From Sulfuriferula thiophila (GTDB lineage Bacteria > Pseudomonadota > Gammaproteobacteria > Burkholderiales > Sulfuriferulaceae): 64,000 bases of DNA. The DNA is taken from assembly GCF_003864975.1 (NCBI RefSeq), contig NZ_BHGL01000046.1, positions 124,001 through 188,000 of the forward strand, in the 5' to 3' direction. Position numbers and translations under genes: made by a program. This document shows positions 49,175-57,240 of this stretch, piece by piece. How positions within the stretch are numbered: the first letter of the stretch is position 1; each line of letters starts with the position of its first letter. The notes beneath the pieces were generated by a model that had not been told where the DNA came from, ran no database searches, and saw only the letters and a program-made list of their open reading frames with translations.

Positions 49175-49290
49175 TCGCTGAGTGTTTCTCTTTGGTAAAT
49201 AAAGTCGGATTACGATTATCGTCGATAAAGGCTTGCAGGAGAAGCAAACATTAGCGAGCCTTACTCAAAACGGCCTGAGCATAAGCATGG

Positions 49291-50628
49291 CTAACGCACC
49301 CTGGCCGCCATCACCCGGGCAAATGCCGAGGTGCCAATATACCCATCTGCATCCAGTGCATTGGCGCGCTGAAAATCCCGCAAAGCACGGTGAGTTTTAG
49401 GGCCGGTCATGCCATCCGGCTTGCCGGCATTAAATCCTTGCGCATTCAGCGCAGACTGCAATTCCTTGATCTGTGTCCGAGTCAGCGGCATATCGTCTTT
49501 CGGCCATGTGCCAACAAAGACATTGCCACCGGCGATACGCTCAGCAAGATACGCAACACCGAGTGCATATGCATTGGAATTGTTATAGCGTTTGATCACA
49601 TCAAAATTCGGGTAGGTAAGGAAAGCCGGACCGGACCGGCCTGCCGGCAACTCCAGCTTTGCGCTTCGCGCCATATCCTCGGCTGACCACGGCGCATCCC
49701 CAACCTGGCGTACTCCGCGTTTTTCCCATACGCTGATCAGCAGACTATGCTCGGGTTCCCACTTAGACAAATCAAACGTAGCGGGAATCAGCACCTCCTG
49801 CACCACCGGCGCACCACGTTGCCACCCGGCCCGCTGCAGTAAATTGGCTGTGGATGCCAGCGCATCGTACTCGTCGGTCCAGATGTTACGACGACCATCA
49901 CCATCCCAGTCAACCGCGTTTTCCAGATAGGTCGTGGGGATGAACTGTGTCTGACCCATTGCACCTGCCCATGAACCGGTGAGCTGATCACGCGTGGCAA
50001 AGCCTCGATCTATCATTTGTGCTGCAGCGATCAACTGGCTCTCTGCCCAATCGCGGCGGCGGCCTTCCCAGGCTAATGTCGCCAATGAGCGAATCACATC
50101 TTTATTACCCGCACTCACCCCGTAAGAACTCTCCAGCCCCCAAATGGCAAGCAGAATTTCAGCGCGCACGCCATAGTGCTGGGCAATTGCATCTATGCTT
50201 TCCCGACGCGCAGCATAGGCTTTCTGCCCGTTGGCTATGCGCAAAGTGGATGCAGCGCTATCGAGGTAAGACCAGATCGGACGCACAAATTCGGGCTGAT
50301 TGCGGTCACTGTTGATAATCCGGTTATCTGGTTCAAGACCATCAAACATGGCGGTGATGGTGTCAGCCGTAACACCTGAATTGCGCAAGCGGATACGAAA
50401 CCCGGCCAACCAATCAGCAAAGCTTATACTTTCCGGTTGGTCGGCCATACCCACAGTTTTCAAATCACAACTGCCACAAACCACTGTGGTCGCGACAGGC
50501 AATGGCTGAACCGGGATAACCACGGGTGTGGATTCCATCTGCTTATTTTGCGTCGCACAACCAAACGATGACAGTACCATTGCCAAGATAGCCGCTTTTG
50601 CGGCTATGCCGATATTATTCATTTTCAT
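49291..50628 (-). CDS. lytic murein transglycosylase (MltB-like) lipoprotein with PGB domain
   Basis: A 445-residue lipoprotein (lipobox SFGC, Cys about 24). The SLT2 catalytic domain carries the Glu in LLAIWGLESSYGV near 167 and AGAMGQTQFIPTTYLENAVD near 223, and the C-terminal peptidoglycan-binding-1 domain (about 380-440) has LNAQGFNAGKPDGMTGPKT. It cleaves glycan strands with 1,6-anhydro ends. Second transglycosylase of the window after mltF. Confidence 0.94.
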   Translation of the reverse strand: MKMNNIGIAAKAAILAMVLSSFGCATQNKQMESTPVVIPVQPLPVATTVVCGSCDLKTVGMADQPESISFADWLAGFRIRLRNSGVTADTITAMFDGLEPDNRIINSDRNQPEFVRPIWSYLDSAASTLRIANGQKAYAARRESIDAIAQHYGVRAEILLAIWGLESSYGVSAGNKDVIRSLATLAWEGRRRDWAESQLIAAAQMIDRGFATRDQLTGSWAGAMGQTQFIPTTYLENAVDWDGDGRRNIWTDEYDALASTANLLQRAGWQRGAPVVQEVLIPATFDLSKWEPEHSLLISVWEKRGVRQVGDAPWSAEDMARSAKLELPAGRSGPAFLTYPNFDVIKRYNNSNAYALGVAYLAERIAGGNVFVGTWPKDDMPLTRTQIKELQSALNAQGFNAGKPDGMTGPKTHRALRDFQRANALDADGYIGTSAFARVMAARVR

Positions 50629-50752
50629 CCAGTTTCATTCTCGAAAATCCGATTAACACACGGGGAAGTTACGCATTATTAGAATAAGACGATATCTTTC
50701 CATCTGCATCCTGCTGCGAATGCAAAGGCATAGGGAGCAATCAGTCTACTAT

Positions 50753-50791
50753 GGGGTGCTACAAATGAAAACGGCAATTGCCTTGCACCCC
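50753..50791. repeat. nested inverted repeat in a 307-bp spacer
   Basis: GGGGTGC (50753-50759) pairs with GCACCCC (50785-50791), and the palindrome GGCAATTGCC (50773-50782) lies inside. The rest of 50629-50935 shows no gene; TATAAC at 50891-50896 could be a -10 for the following gene. The role of the repeat is unknown. Confidence 0.45.
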
Positions 50792-50935
50792 TTCACATTT
50801 ACATATTGCGAGATAGCAGGATTATGATTTAAATAATCATTCATCAAACGAACTGGCTGACCTCTATCAACATAATAAAAATTTGTGTGCTATAACAAAG
50901 ATCAGGGATTTAATATTTTTGCACAGGAGGCCATC

Positions 50936-51343
50936 ATGCACACCCTACCCAATGCAGTACAGCGCGAACGTGAAGCGCTGCTCAGTGACGCAGTCAATGT
51001 TCTTAAAACGGAAGGATATCAACCTTTTGCAGTACAGGATCTGGCCGGATATCAAGAGCCGGACGATTTGCTTATACCTGTTTTAAATGTGCACATGCGA
51101 CCAGACATCTTCGCTTCCGGTATGGGCAATGATGAAATGATGCTCGGCGTGGTTGAAGTCAGTACCGATCTGGGCGAAGAATCCTGCGGCCGACGCTGGC
51201 AGGCATTTAGCGCATGGGCACACGATCACCAGAGCCGCATGCAGGTTTTTGTTCATCCGGAAGACTTGAAGCGCGCCACGGAAATTGCGGAACACTGGCA
51301 TCTGACGCCAGATTTTTTTGTCCCGGTAAAGCGTACACATTGA
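50936..51343 (+). CDS. hypothetical protein
   Basis: The ATG at 50936 follows AGGAGG at a good distance, which decides the start over a longer one at 50885. The 135-residue soluble product has no membrane segment. HMRPDIFASG near 57-66, GVVEVSTDLGEESCGRRW near 76 and the end WHLTPDFFVPV are visible. I do not recognise a family. An intrinsic terminator follows. Confidence 0.78.
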   Translation: MHTLPNAVQREREALLSDAVNVLKTEGYQPFAVQDLAGYQEPDDLLIPVLNVHMRPDIFASGMGNDEMMLGVVEVSTDLGEESCGRRWQAFSAWAHDHQSRMQVFVHPEDLKRATEIAEHWHLTPDFFVPVKRTH

Positions 51344-51354
51344 CCCTGACTGAC

Positions 51355-51387
51355 AAAAAAGAGGCGCATTCAATGCGCCTCTTTTTT
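51355..51387 (+). terminator. intrinsic terminator
   Basis: GAGGCGCAT (51361-51369) pairs with ATGCGCCTC (51373-51381), loop TCA; six A bases before and TTTTTT after make it bidirectional. It separates the preceding gene from the amt remnant. Confidence 0.9.
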
Positions 51388-51410
51388 ATTGCCCATACCA
51401 AACACCAACC

Positions 51411-51485
51411 TTAATGGTTATAAGCTTGCTCGCCATGCTCGGCAATATCCAGCCCTTCCCGTTCATTATCTTCGGTGACACACAA
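51411..51485 (-). pseudogene. C-terminal remnant of a second ammonium transporter gene
   Basis: Read on the minus strand, 51411-51485 gives LCVTEDNEREGLDIAEHGEQ followed by AYNH and a TAA stop. This is the conserved cytosolic tail of Amt proteins (EREGLDIAEHGE). It differs from the tail of the intact amt (EEEGLDISLHGERLE), so it is not a copy of that gene. Homology stops before LCV, and no amt sequence is seen to the right. The original gene ran leftward across the region now holding the riboswitch operon. Confidence 0.85.
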
Positions 51486-51560
51486 AACAATAACCCTGTA
51501 GCCCCGGTAATCCCCCCTACCGATTAAGTGACACTCGAGGTTTTTGTGATCAGTATACAG

Positions 51561-51577
51561 CGCACCAACGCAGTGCG
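51561..51577 (+). promoter_or_regulatory. NtrC-type enhancer site upstream of the riboswitch operon
   Basis: CGCAC-N7-GTGCG is a perfect dyad with the GCAC-N7-GTGC core of NtrC sites. It lies about 150 bases before the -24/-12 element at 51729. The same locus is where the lost amt would have had its control region, so it may have been inherited from it. Confidence 0.55.
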
Positions 51578-51728
51578 AAATTACAAAATATGCCCTTGGA
51601 TCATGCAGACTGGATAATTTTTCTCACCCCATCTTGAGAATAAAATGCAGGCATTACCAACCAGAATGAGCAACTAAGTGATTGAACAAAAGCAATTTAA
51701 TTAACAAAATAGAATCTTTTCCAACATT

Positions 51729-51744
51729 AGGCACAGGACTTGCA
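51729..51744 (+). promoter_or_regulatory. sigma-54 promoter of the riboswitch operon
   Basis: AGGCACA, 4 bases, TTGCA: the invariant GG (51730-51731) and GC (51742-51743) are at correct spacing, with GGCAC and TTGCA exact. Predicted start of transcription is near 51755, about 60 bases before the riboswitch core. Confidence 0.7.
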
Positions 51745-51799
51745 TTAAACAGATCAGGACGGGATTGTGGCTGCTCTAACAGCCCATTCACACATATGT

Positions 51800-51910
51800 C
51801 TGTATCAGGATTGCTAGGGTTCCGGCTTCATATTGTATGGAGTGCTGGTCCGAGAGCAGTCCGGCCTCACAGTGAGGTTCCACGGAGGGATAAAAGCCCG
51901 GGAGAGAAGC
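51800..51910 (+). promoter_or_regulatory. guanidine-I (ykkC) riboswitch aptamer
   Basis: The conserved blocks of the ykkC-yxkD/guanidine-I aptamer occur in order: CTAGGGTTCCG at 51814-51824, CTGGTCCGAGAG at 51845-51856, a P3 hairpin CCTCAC/GTGAGG near 51864-51876, and CACGGAGGGATAAAAGCCCG with GGGAGA at 51881-51905. The GGGATAAAAGCCCGGGAGA block fits the guanidine subtype rather than the ppGpp or PRPP subtypes as I recall them. The P1 ends are not clear. The 3' arm of the aptamer is shared with the terminator at 51899. Confidence 0.9.
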
Positions 51911-51932
51911 GCAGCTGCTTTCCCGTTTTTTT
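51899..51932 (+). terminator. riboswitch expression-platform terminator
   Basis: CGGGAGAGAAGC (51899-51910) pairs with GCTGCTTTCCCG (51914-51925), one mismatch and one G-U, followed by seven T. Its 5' arm is part of the aptamer block GCCCGGGAGA, so ligand-bound aptamer and terminator exclude each other: guanidine should switch transcription on. Confidence 0.85.
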
Positions 51933-51956
51933 ATAACCCTTTAAATGGAGCCAGTC

Positions 51957-52964
51957 ATGTCTAAGTCTTCTTCCAAATCGCTTAAGAAAATTTGCCTTGT
52001 CTCAATGATGCTTGCAGCGGCAAGCATGAGTCCGATCGTTGCACACGCTACCACTTCAATGAAAATTGGTACCGTTGTCTGGATCGGCTATGGTCCATTC
52101 TTTGTGGCGGATGCCAAGGACTTTTACAAGAAACATGACCTGAAGGTCAAACTGCAAATGTTTACCGATCCGGCACTGATACCAACTGCCATGGCCAGCC
52201 ATTCAGTTGACGGCGGCATGCTTACCTATGACCAGGTCATTGGTTCTGTTGCAAAGGGTTTGGCACATAAAGTCGTTATGCCTATCGATTATTCCAATGG
52301 CGGCGACGCCATCGTAGCGGATGCAGCCATTACCAAAGTCACCGATTTCAAAGGCAAAAAAATCGGCTTCAACCCGTTATCGCCATCCGATTTCCTGCTG
52401 TCCTACGCACTGAAGAAAAATGGCCTGTCTGAAAAAGACTACCAAGCTGTGCCCATGACGCCGGAAGCCGTACCTGCGGCCATGGCATCAGGTGGTATTC
52501 CTGTCGGCGTAACCTATGAGCCTAGCCTCTCACAAATTTTGAGCATGGGTGGTGGCAAGAAATTTCATGTGGTGTTTTCGTCCAAAAATGCGCCTGGTTT
52601 GATTGCTGACGTGCTGGTATTCGATCAGAAATATATTCAGGCTCATCCTAAGGAAATCAAAGGTCTGATTGAGTCGTATGTGGACGGTATGAACTACATG
52701 AAAGCTCACCCCGACGAATCTGCAAAAATCATCGGCAAAGCCATGGGCGTTAGCGGCAAAGAAGTTATGGACCAGATGAGCGGCGTATATAACATCCCGT
52801 TAGCTGAAATGCCGAAAGCGTTTGTCAAATCCGCGGATACCACTTCTTACTACGCCAGCGGCGAAGTGATCAGCGGCATCCTTAAATCCAAAGGTCAAAT
52901 CACCACCATCCCTGCTACTGAAGCCACGATAGACAGTCAATTCGTTAAATCTTTGGTTAAGTAA
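51957..52964 (+). CDS. ABC-type (NitT/TauT/NMT1-like) substrate-binding protein
   Basis: First gene of the riboswitch operon; start ATG 51957 follows AATGGAG. The product of about 335 residues has a signal peptide ending near residue 32 (VAHA) and a periplasmic-binding-protein-2 fold of the SsuA/TauA/THI5 type: IGYGPFFVADAKDFYKKHDL near 46-65, VDGGMLTYDQVIGSV near 88, DFKGKKIGFN near 128. No permease or ATPase gene follows in the window, so the transporter partner is elsewhere or the protein is a lone binding protein. Confidence 0.9.
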   Translation: MSKSSSKSLKKICLVSMMLAAASMSPIVAHATTSMKIGTVVWIGYGPFFVADAKDFYKKHDLKVKLQMFTDPALIPTAMASHSVDGGMLTYDQVIGSVAKGLAHKVVMPIDYSNGGDAIVADAAITKVTDFKGKKIGFNPLSPSDFLLSYALKKNGLSEKDYQAVPMTPEAVPAAMASGGIPVGVTYEPSLSQILSMGGGKKFHVVFSSKNAPGLIADVLVFDQKYIQAHPKEIKGLIESYVDGMNYMKAHPDESAKIIGKAMGVSGKEVMDQMSGVYNIPLAEMPKAFVKSADTTSYYASGEVISGILKSKGQITTIPATEATIDSQFVKSLVK

Positions 52965-52985
52965 GTTTAGTGAGGCGCGCTCACT

Positions 52986-54035
52986 ATGAGCGCGACCTTG
53001 CTTGAGGAGTCTTTCATGCTGTCACAAAAATTTCGCTATGCCGATGGCGTCTTGCCGAACGTAATCGCCTTATCCTATACATTGGGGGCTTACTCTGGCG
53101 GTATCCTGCTGCTCGCACTGACTGAATTGCCCGGACAGATACTCGGCACCTTGCTGGTTGCCCACGGCTTGATACTATCAAGTTATTTTTTTCACGAATT
53201 CGCCCATAACGCTATATTCAAAGCCGCAGAAGACAATGCCCGCTGGGGCACGCTAATGACCTGGATCAACGGCTCCTGCTATGCCACTTTCAATGATCTG
53301 CGGCGCAAGCATGTGCGCCACCACGTGGATCGCGCTGACGTCATCACCTTTGACTTTAAGGCATTTCTGCTCAAGTCACCAGCCTGGCTGCGTCGTCTGG
53401 TGTTGATGCTGGAGTGGGCTTACATTCCCGCTGTGGAACTGATCATGCATGGTTACGTGATGATACTGCCCTTCATCGCAGCAGAAAAAAAGCAGAATCG
53501 TGGCCGCGTTTTGAGCATCATTGCTGTGCGTGCACTCGCCTTAACCGCATTAGGCTTGGTCTCCCCTGCCGGTTTGCTGGGGTATGCCATAGCCTACCTG
53601 ATCATGCTGCATGTACTGCGTTTCGCCGATGCCTATCAGCATACCTACGACGCATTTGCCATCCTGCAAGGCGGCAGCGTGCCGGATGACAAGGTACGCG
53701 ATCACACCTACGAGCAGCGCAACACCTATTCCAATCTGGTTTCCGTCGCCCATCCGGCGCTGAATTTACTGCTGCTGAATTTCTCCTATCACAACGCGCA
53801 TCATGAGCGGCCGATAGAGCCCTGGTACCGCTTGCCGCAACTGCACGAAAAACTGTTTGCTGCGGAGTACCAGCAAGTACTGCCAATGACCACCTTGTTA
53901 GCAGCACACCATCGCTACCGGGTTAAACGCATCCTTTCGTCAGATTATGGCGATGTACTGGAAATCTCTGCAGGCCATCTGGATCCTTCGGCATTCTATG
54001 GTGCAGTCGGCGTCTCGTTCCTGACGGCGGTTTAA
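52986..54035 (+). CDS. membrane fatty-acid-desaturase/hydroxylase-like di-iron enzyme
   Basis: The 349-residue product has about six hydrophobic segments and the three histidine boxes of the membrane di-iron family: HEFAHN near 63, RRKHVRHH near 99 and NFSYHNAHHERP near 266. It could desaturate or hydroxylate a substrate. A second possible start at 53016 has the better ribosome-binding site (GAGGAG). Stop is one base before the first SDR gene. Confidence 0.9.
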   Translation: MSATLLEESFMLSQKFRYADGVLPNVIALSYTLGAYSGGILLLALTELPGQILGTLLVAHGLILSSYFFHEFAHNAIFKAAEDNARWGTLMTWINGSCYATFNDLRRKHVRHHVDRADVITFDFKAFLLKSPAWLRRLVLMLEWAYIPAVELIMHGYVMILPFIAAEKKQNRGRVLSIIAVRALALTALGLVSPAGLLGYAIAYLIMLHVLRFADAYQHTYDAFAILQGGSVPDDKVRDHTYEQRNTYSNLVSVAHPALNLLLLNFSYHNAHHERPIEPWYRLPQLHEKLFAAEYQQVLPMTTLLAAHHRYRVKRILSSDYGDVLEISAGHLDPSAFYGAVGVSFLTAV

Positions 54036-54036
54036 T

Positions 54037-54822
54037 ATGGCGTTCCTCGACTTTACCGATCACACGATAATCATTACCGGCGCAGCCAGCGGCATCGGCT
54101 TTGGGATTGCCGAAGCCTTTGCTCGTCACGGCGCCAGCCTGGAGCTGATCGATCGCAATCCCGATGCGTTGGCAGCCGCCGCACAACAACTGGGTGCTAC
54201 CAGCCGTATTACTGCTCACACACTGGATTTGACTGATGCTCAGCAAGTCAATGCGCTGGCTGAAGACCTGCGACAACGTCAGGTCAGCATTCACGCATTG
54301 ATCAACAATGCCGGCATCGAATATCCGACGCCATTAAATGATGCTGCCAGCGATGCCGAACAACGCTGGCACAACCTGTTGCACAACAATGTCGGCAGCA
54401 TGTATCTGCTGACCCGCGCATTAGCCCCGCTGATACGCAAATCCGGGAGCGTCATCAATCAGTCGTCAATCTGGGGTCTCAGCGCGGTGGCGGATTTTTC
54501 TGCTTACGTCACCAGCAAGCATGCCGTAATCGGCCTCACCCGTTCACTGTCCTGGGAATTGGGCAAACATGAGATCCGGGTAAATGCCGTATGCCCGGGC
54601 TGGGTTGCCACCGATGCTGCCATGCGCTCCATGCGCGCCATGGCAGCCACTTCCGGCAAGTCGGAAGCGGACATGATCGCTGAAATTCTGGCGCAACAAG
54701 CCATCCCCCAATTACTCGCGCCAGCAGATATTGCCGGCACTTTTCTCTTTCTCGCCTCGCCCTATGCGCTCGCGATTACCGGTCAGGCTATCGTCGTCAG
54801 CAACGGGGAAGTCATGCATTAA
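54037..54822 (+). CDS. short-chain dehydrogenase/reductase
   Basis: A 261-residue classical SDR: TGAASGIGFGI at 14-24, NNAGIEYP near 91, catalytic Ser region QSSIWG, and YVTSK (Tyr-x3-Lys) near 161. The CPGWV segment near 187 is typical. It probably oxidises or reduces an alcohol or carbonyl formed in the pathway. Five bases separate it from the second SDR. Confidence 0.93.
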   Translation: MAFLDFTDHTIIITGAASGIGFGIAEAFARHGASLELIDRNPDALAAAAQQLGATSRITAHTLDLTDAQQVNALAEDLRQRQVSIHALINNAGIEYPTPLNDAASDAEQRWHNLLHNNVGSMYLLTRALAPLIRKSGSVINQSSIWGLSAVADFSAYVTSKHAVIGLTRSLSWELGKHEIRVNAVCPGWVATDAAMRSMRAMAATSGKSEADMIAEILAQQAIPQLLAPADIAGTFLFLASPYALAITGQAIVVSNGEVMH

Positions 54823-54827
54823 CCGCC

Positions 54828-55568
54828 ATGAATATAACTCTACATAACAAAACCGCCATCGTCACCGGCGCCGCCACCGGTATCGGCCGCGCTATCGCCT
54901 TCATGCTCGGACAGGCTGGCGCATTCGTCATCGTCAATCACCTTAATCGCGCCAAAGAGGCAGAACAGGTAGTGCACAGCATTATTGCTCAGGGTGGCAA
55001 CGCCATCGCCATAGAAGCTGATGTCACCAATGCCCACCAAGTGCGGCAGATGATGGCAAGCCATGAACAGATCGACATACTGGTCAATAACGCAGGAGTG
55101 ATAGCTGAGACGCCATTTCTGAACATATCCGAATCCGAATGGGATCATGTCCTCAACAGCGATCTCAAATCCGTATTTCTATGCAGCCAGGCTGTACTCC
55201 CCGGCATGGCCAAACGCGGTGACGGCATCATCGTCAATATCAGTTCCGACCTGGCTTATCTGGGCCGCGAGCATTATGCCTCCTACTGTGCGGCCAAGGC
55301 CGGCGTCATCGGCCTGACCCGCTCGCTGGCGCGCGAATTTGCACCCGCGATCAGAGTGAATGCCGTTGCGCCGGGCCCGGTCAACACCGCCATGGTGTCC
55401 ATTGAAACCATGTCACCGGAGTGGATAGAGAAGGAAAAGGACATCCCCTATCGCCGTTTTGCAGAACCGGAAGAAATTGCCGCCACAGTCTTGTTTCTGG
55501 TATCTGATTACGCCAAATTTTATTGCGGCCAGGTACTCGGCCCCAATGGCGGGTCTGTCATGCCATGA
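54828..55568 (+). CDS. short-chain dehydrogenase/reductase (FabG-like)
   Basis: A 246-residue classical SDR: TGAATGIGRAI at 12-22, NNAGVIAETP near 88, NISSDLAYL, and YCAAK (Tyr-x3-Lys) near 151. It is closer to FabG-type reductases than the first SDR. Four-base overlap with the EamA gene. Confidence 0.93.
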   Translation: MNITLHNKTAIVTGAATGIGRAIAFMLGQAGAFVIVNHLNRAKEAEQVVHSIIAQGGNAIAIEADVTNAHQVRQMMASHEQIDILVNNAGVIAETPFLNISESEWDHVLNSDLKSVFLCSQAVLPGMAKRGDGIIVNISSDLAYLGREHYASYCAAKAGVIGLTRSLAREFAPAIRVNAVAPGPVNTAMVSIETMSPEWIEKEKDIPYRRFAEPEEIAATVLFLVSDYAKFYCGQVLGPNGGSVMP

Positions 55569-56467
55569 GCACCCTAAAGCGCGCATCACCACAAGCCTGG
55601 CTACCGCTCACCGTTTTGACCTTTTCTGCAGCCATGTGGGGCGTCATCTGGTGGCCACTCAAACAATTCGGCGCTGAAGGATTATCCGGCTCTCTGATTT
55701 CACTCGTCAGCTATGGGCTGGTAGGCTTGGCCGGCTTGCCTTTTCTGCTACGTGAGCGCCGTGCATGGCAGGGTCAAATCGGATTATTACTGCTGCTTGC
55801 ATTGTTCGGCGGATGGGCCAATGCATCGATAGTTCGCGCATTGCTGACCGGCGACGTAGTCAGGGTCATGCTGCTATTTTATCTCGCACCCGTGTGGTCG
55901 GTGATCGGTGGCCGACTATTTTTAAATGAAACCGTTACCAGACGGCGCATGCTGGCAGTATTGATATCCGTTTTTGGTGCATTTTTAGTGATCGGCGGTA
56001 CAAAAGCGTTCGCTACCCCGCTATCGTTAGCTGATTTTCTAGCATTATCTGCCGGCCTGGCCTTCGCCTCGAATAATCTGGTCACCCGCGCCGCACACAC
56101 CATACCCATGGTCTCCAAAACCATTGCGGTATTCATCGGTTGCGGAATAATTTCCGGCTTTATGGTCTGGCAGCAAAGCGCCGTCCAGCCTGAATGGACG
56201 CCGATGCTGGTGATTGCACTGCTGGCTTTCGGATTTGGCTGGCTGGCTTTAGCCACCTTCACCACGCAGTATGGCGTCACGCATATCGAAACTGGCCGTG
56301 CCGGCATCATACTCATCGTTGAGTTACTGGCGGCGGTGATTTCAGCCATGATTATTGGCGGCGAAGAGCTACTGCCTCAAGAAATGATTGGTGGCACATT
56401 AATTGCTTTAGCTGCTGTGATTGAGGCAACAGACACAACCGTTGCATCACATAAGGAAAATTCATGA
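55565..56467 (+). CDS. EamA/DMT-superfamily transporter of the riboswitch operon
   Basis: A 300-residue ten-helix transporter. The start at 55565 overlaps the SDR stop (ATGA) and the next gene overlaps its stop the same way. AAMWGVIWWPLK near 21 and RVMLLFYLAPVWSVIGGR near 101-118 pair it with the EamA protein at 38349. Within this cluster it is the natural candidate for import or export of the substrate or product; guanidine-linked exporters are usually SMR-type, which this is not. Confidence 0.9.
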   Translation: MSTLKRASPQAWLPLTVLTFSAAMWGVIWWPLKQFGAEGLSGSLISLVSYGLVGLAGLPFLLRERRAWQGQIGLLLLLALFGGWANASIVRALLTGDVVRVMLLFYLAPVWSVIGGRLFLNETVTRRRMLAVLISVFGAFLVIGGTKAFATPLSLADFLALSAGLAFASNNLVTRAAHTIPMVSKTIAVFIGCGIISGFMVWQQSAVQPEWTPMLVIALLAFGFGWLALATFTTQYGVTHIETGRAGIILIVELLAAVISAMIIGGEELLPQEMIGGTLIALAAVIEATDTTVASHKENS

Positions 56468-57240
56468 ACAACGTAAATATGAACACGATGAGCTGGGTTG
56501 CCTACCGCGACCAGATCAAAACCGCAAACCCGCCCGTTTTCCTGCCGGTGGGTGCGCTTGAGCAACATGGCCCCCACCTGCCACTGGGGACGGATGCATT
56601 GCTTTCTGCCGCAGTTGCGGCCAGTACGGCTGCGTTAATCAACGGCATTGTTGCGCCGGCACTGTCTTACGGATACAAATCACAGCCTAAATGCGGTGGT
56701 GGTCAGCATTTCTGTGGCACAACTGCGGTCGACGCGCAAACATTGATTGGACTGGTCCGCGACACGGTACGTGAATTCGCCCGTCACGGCGTAGAAAAAC
56801 TGGTCGTCGTCAACGGCCATTACGAGAATCAATGGTTCATTACCGAAGGTATCGATTTAGCCATGCGCGATCTAGGGCCCAATACCAAGCTGCGAGTTAT
56901 GCGTCTGGAATATTGGGATTTTCTGACGCCAGCGACATTGCATGCCGTATTTCCCGACGGCTTTCCCGGTTATGCGCTGGAACATGCCGCAGTCATTGAA
57001 ACCTCGCTTATGCTGCATTATCACCCTGATTTGGTGCGCCTTGATTTGATTCCGGATGATGGCCCGGCAGATTTCCCCCTGTACGACATCCATCCCGCAA
57101 ATCCTGACTGGGTACCACCTTCAGGCGTGCTGTCTTCGGCGCTTGGTGCTGATGCCGCCAAAGGCAAAATCATGGCCAGTGAATTGGCGGCGCGCATCGC
57201 AAAGGCTGTCGTGAATGAGTTTAATGGCGAGTCACGATGA
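56464..57240 (+). CDS. creatininase (creatinine amidohydrolase) family enzyme
   Basis: A 258-residue metalloenzyme of the creatininase fold. The metal ligands are in VGALEQHGPHLPLGTD near 28-43 and NGHYEN near 120. Segments GYKSQPKCGGGQHFCGTT near 74-91 and EGIDLAMRD near 130 resemble true Pseudomonas creatininase, which opens the creatinine ring to creatine, more than the MftE or formamidopyrimidine deformylase branches. Cys replaces Pro in the usual HFPGT. Activity on a cyclic guanidine amide fits the guanidine-sensing leader. Confidence 0.88.
   Translation: MNNVNMNTMSWVAYRDQIKTANPPVFLPVGALEQHGPHLPLGTDALLSAAVAASTAALINGIVAPALSYGYKSQPKCGGGQHFCGTTAVDAQTLIGLVRDTVREFARHGVEKLVVVNGHYENQWFITEGIDLAMRDLGPNTKLRVMRLEYWDFLTPATLHAVFPDGFPGYALEHAAVIETSLMLHYHPDLVRLDLIPDDGPADFPLYDIHPANPDWVPPSGVLSSALGADAAKGKIMASELAARIAKAVVNEFNGESR

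Noticed and set aside
51800-51932. ykkC subtype 2 (ppGpp or PRPP) identity
   Set aside because: The CTAGGGTTCCG, CTGGTCCGAGAG and GGGATAAAAGCCCGGGAGA blocks fit guanidine-I best, and no amino-acid or purine genes follow. Not fully excluded without a covariance-model score.
51682-51936. 84-codon frame running through the riboswitch leader
   Set aside because: It covers the aptamer and terminator; the conserved RNA blocks explain the sequence.
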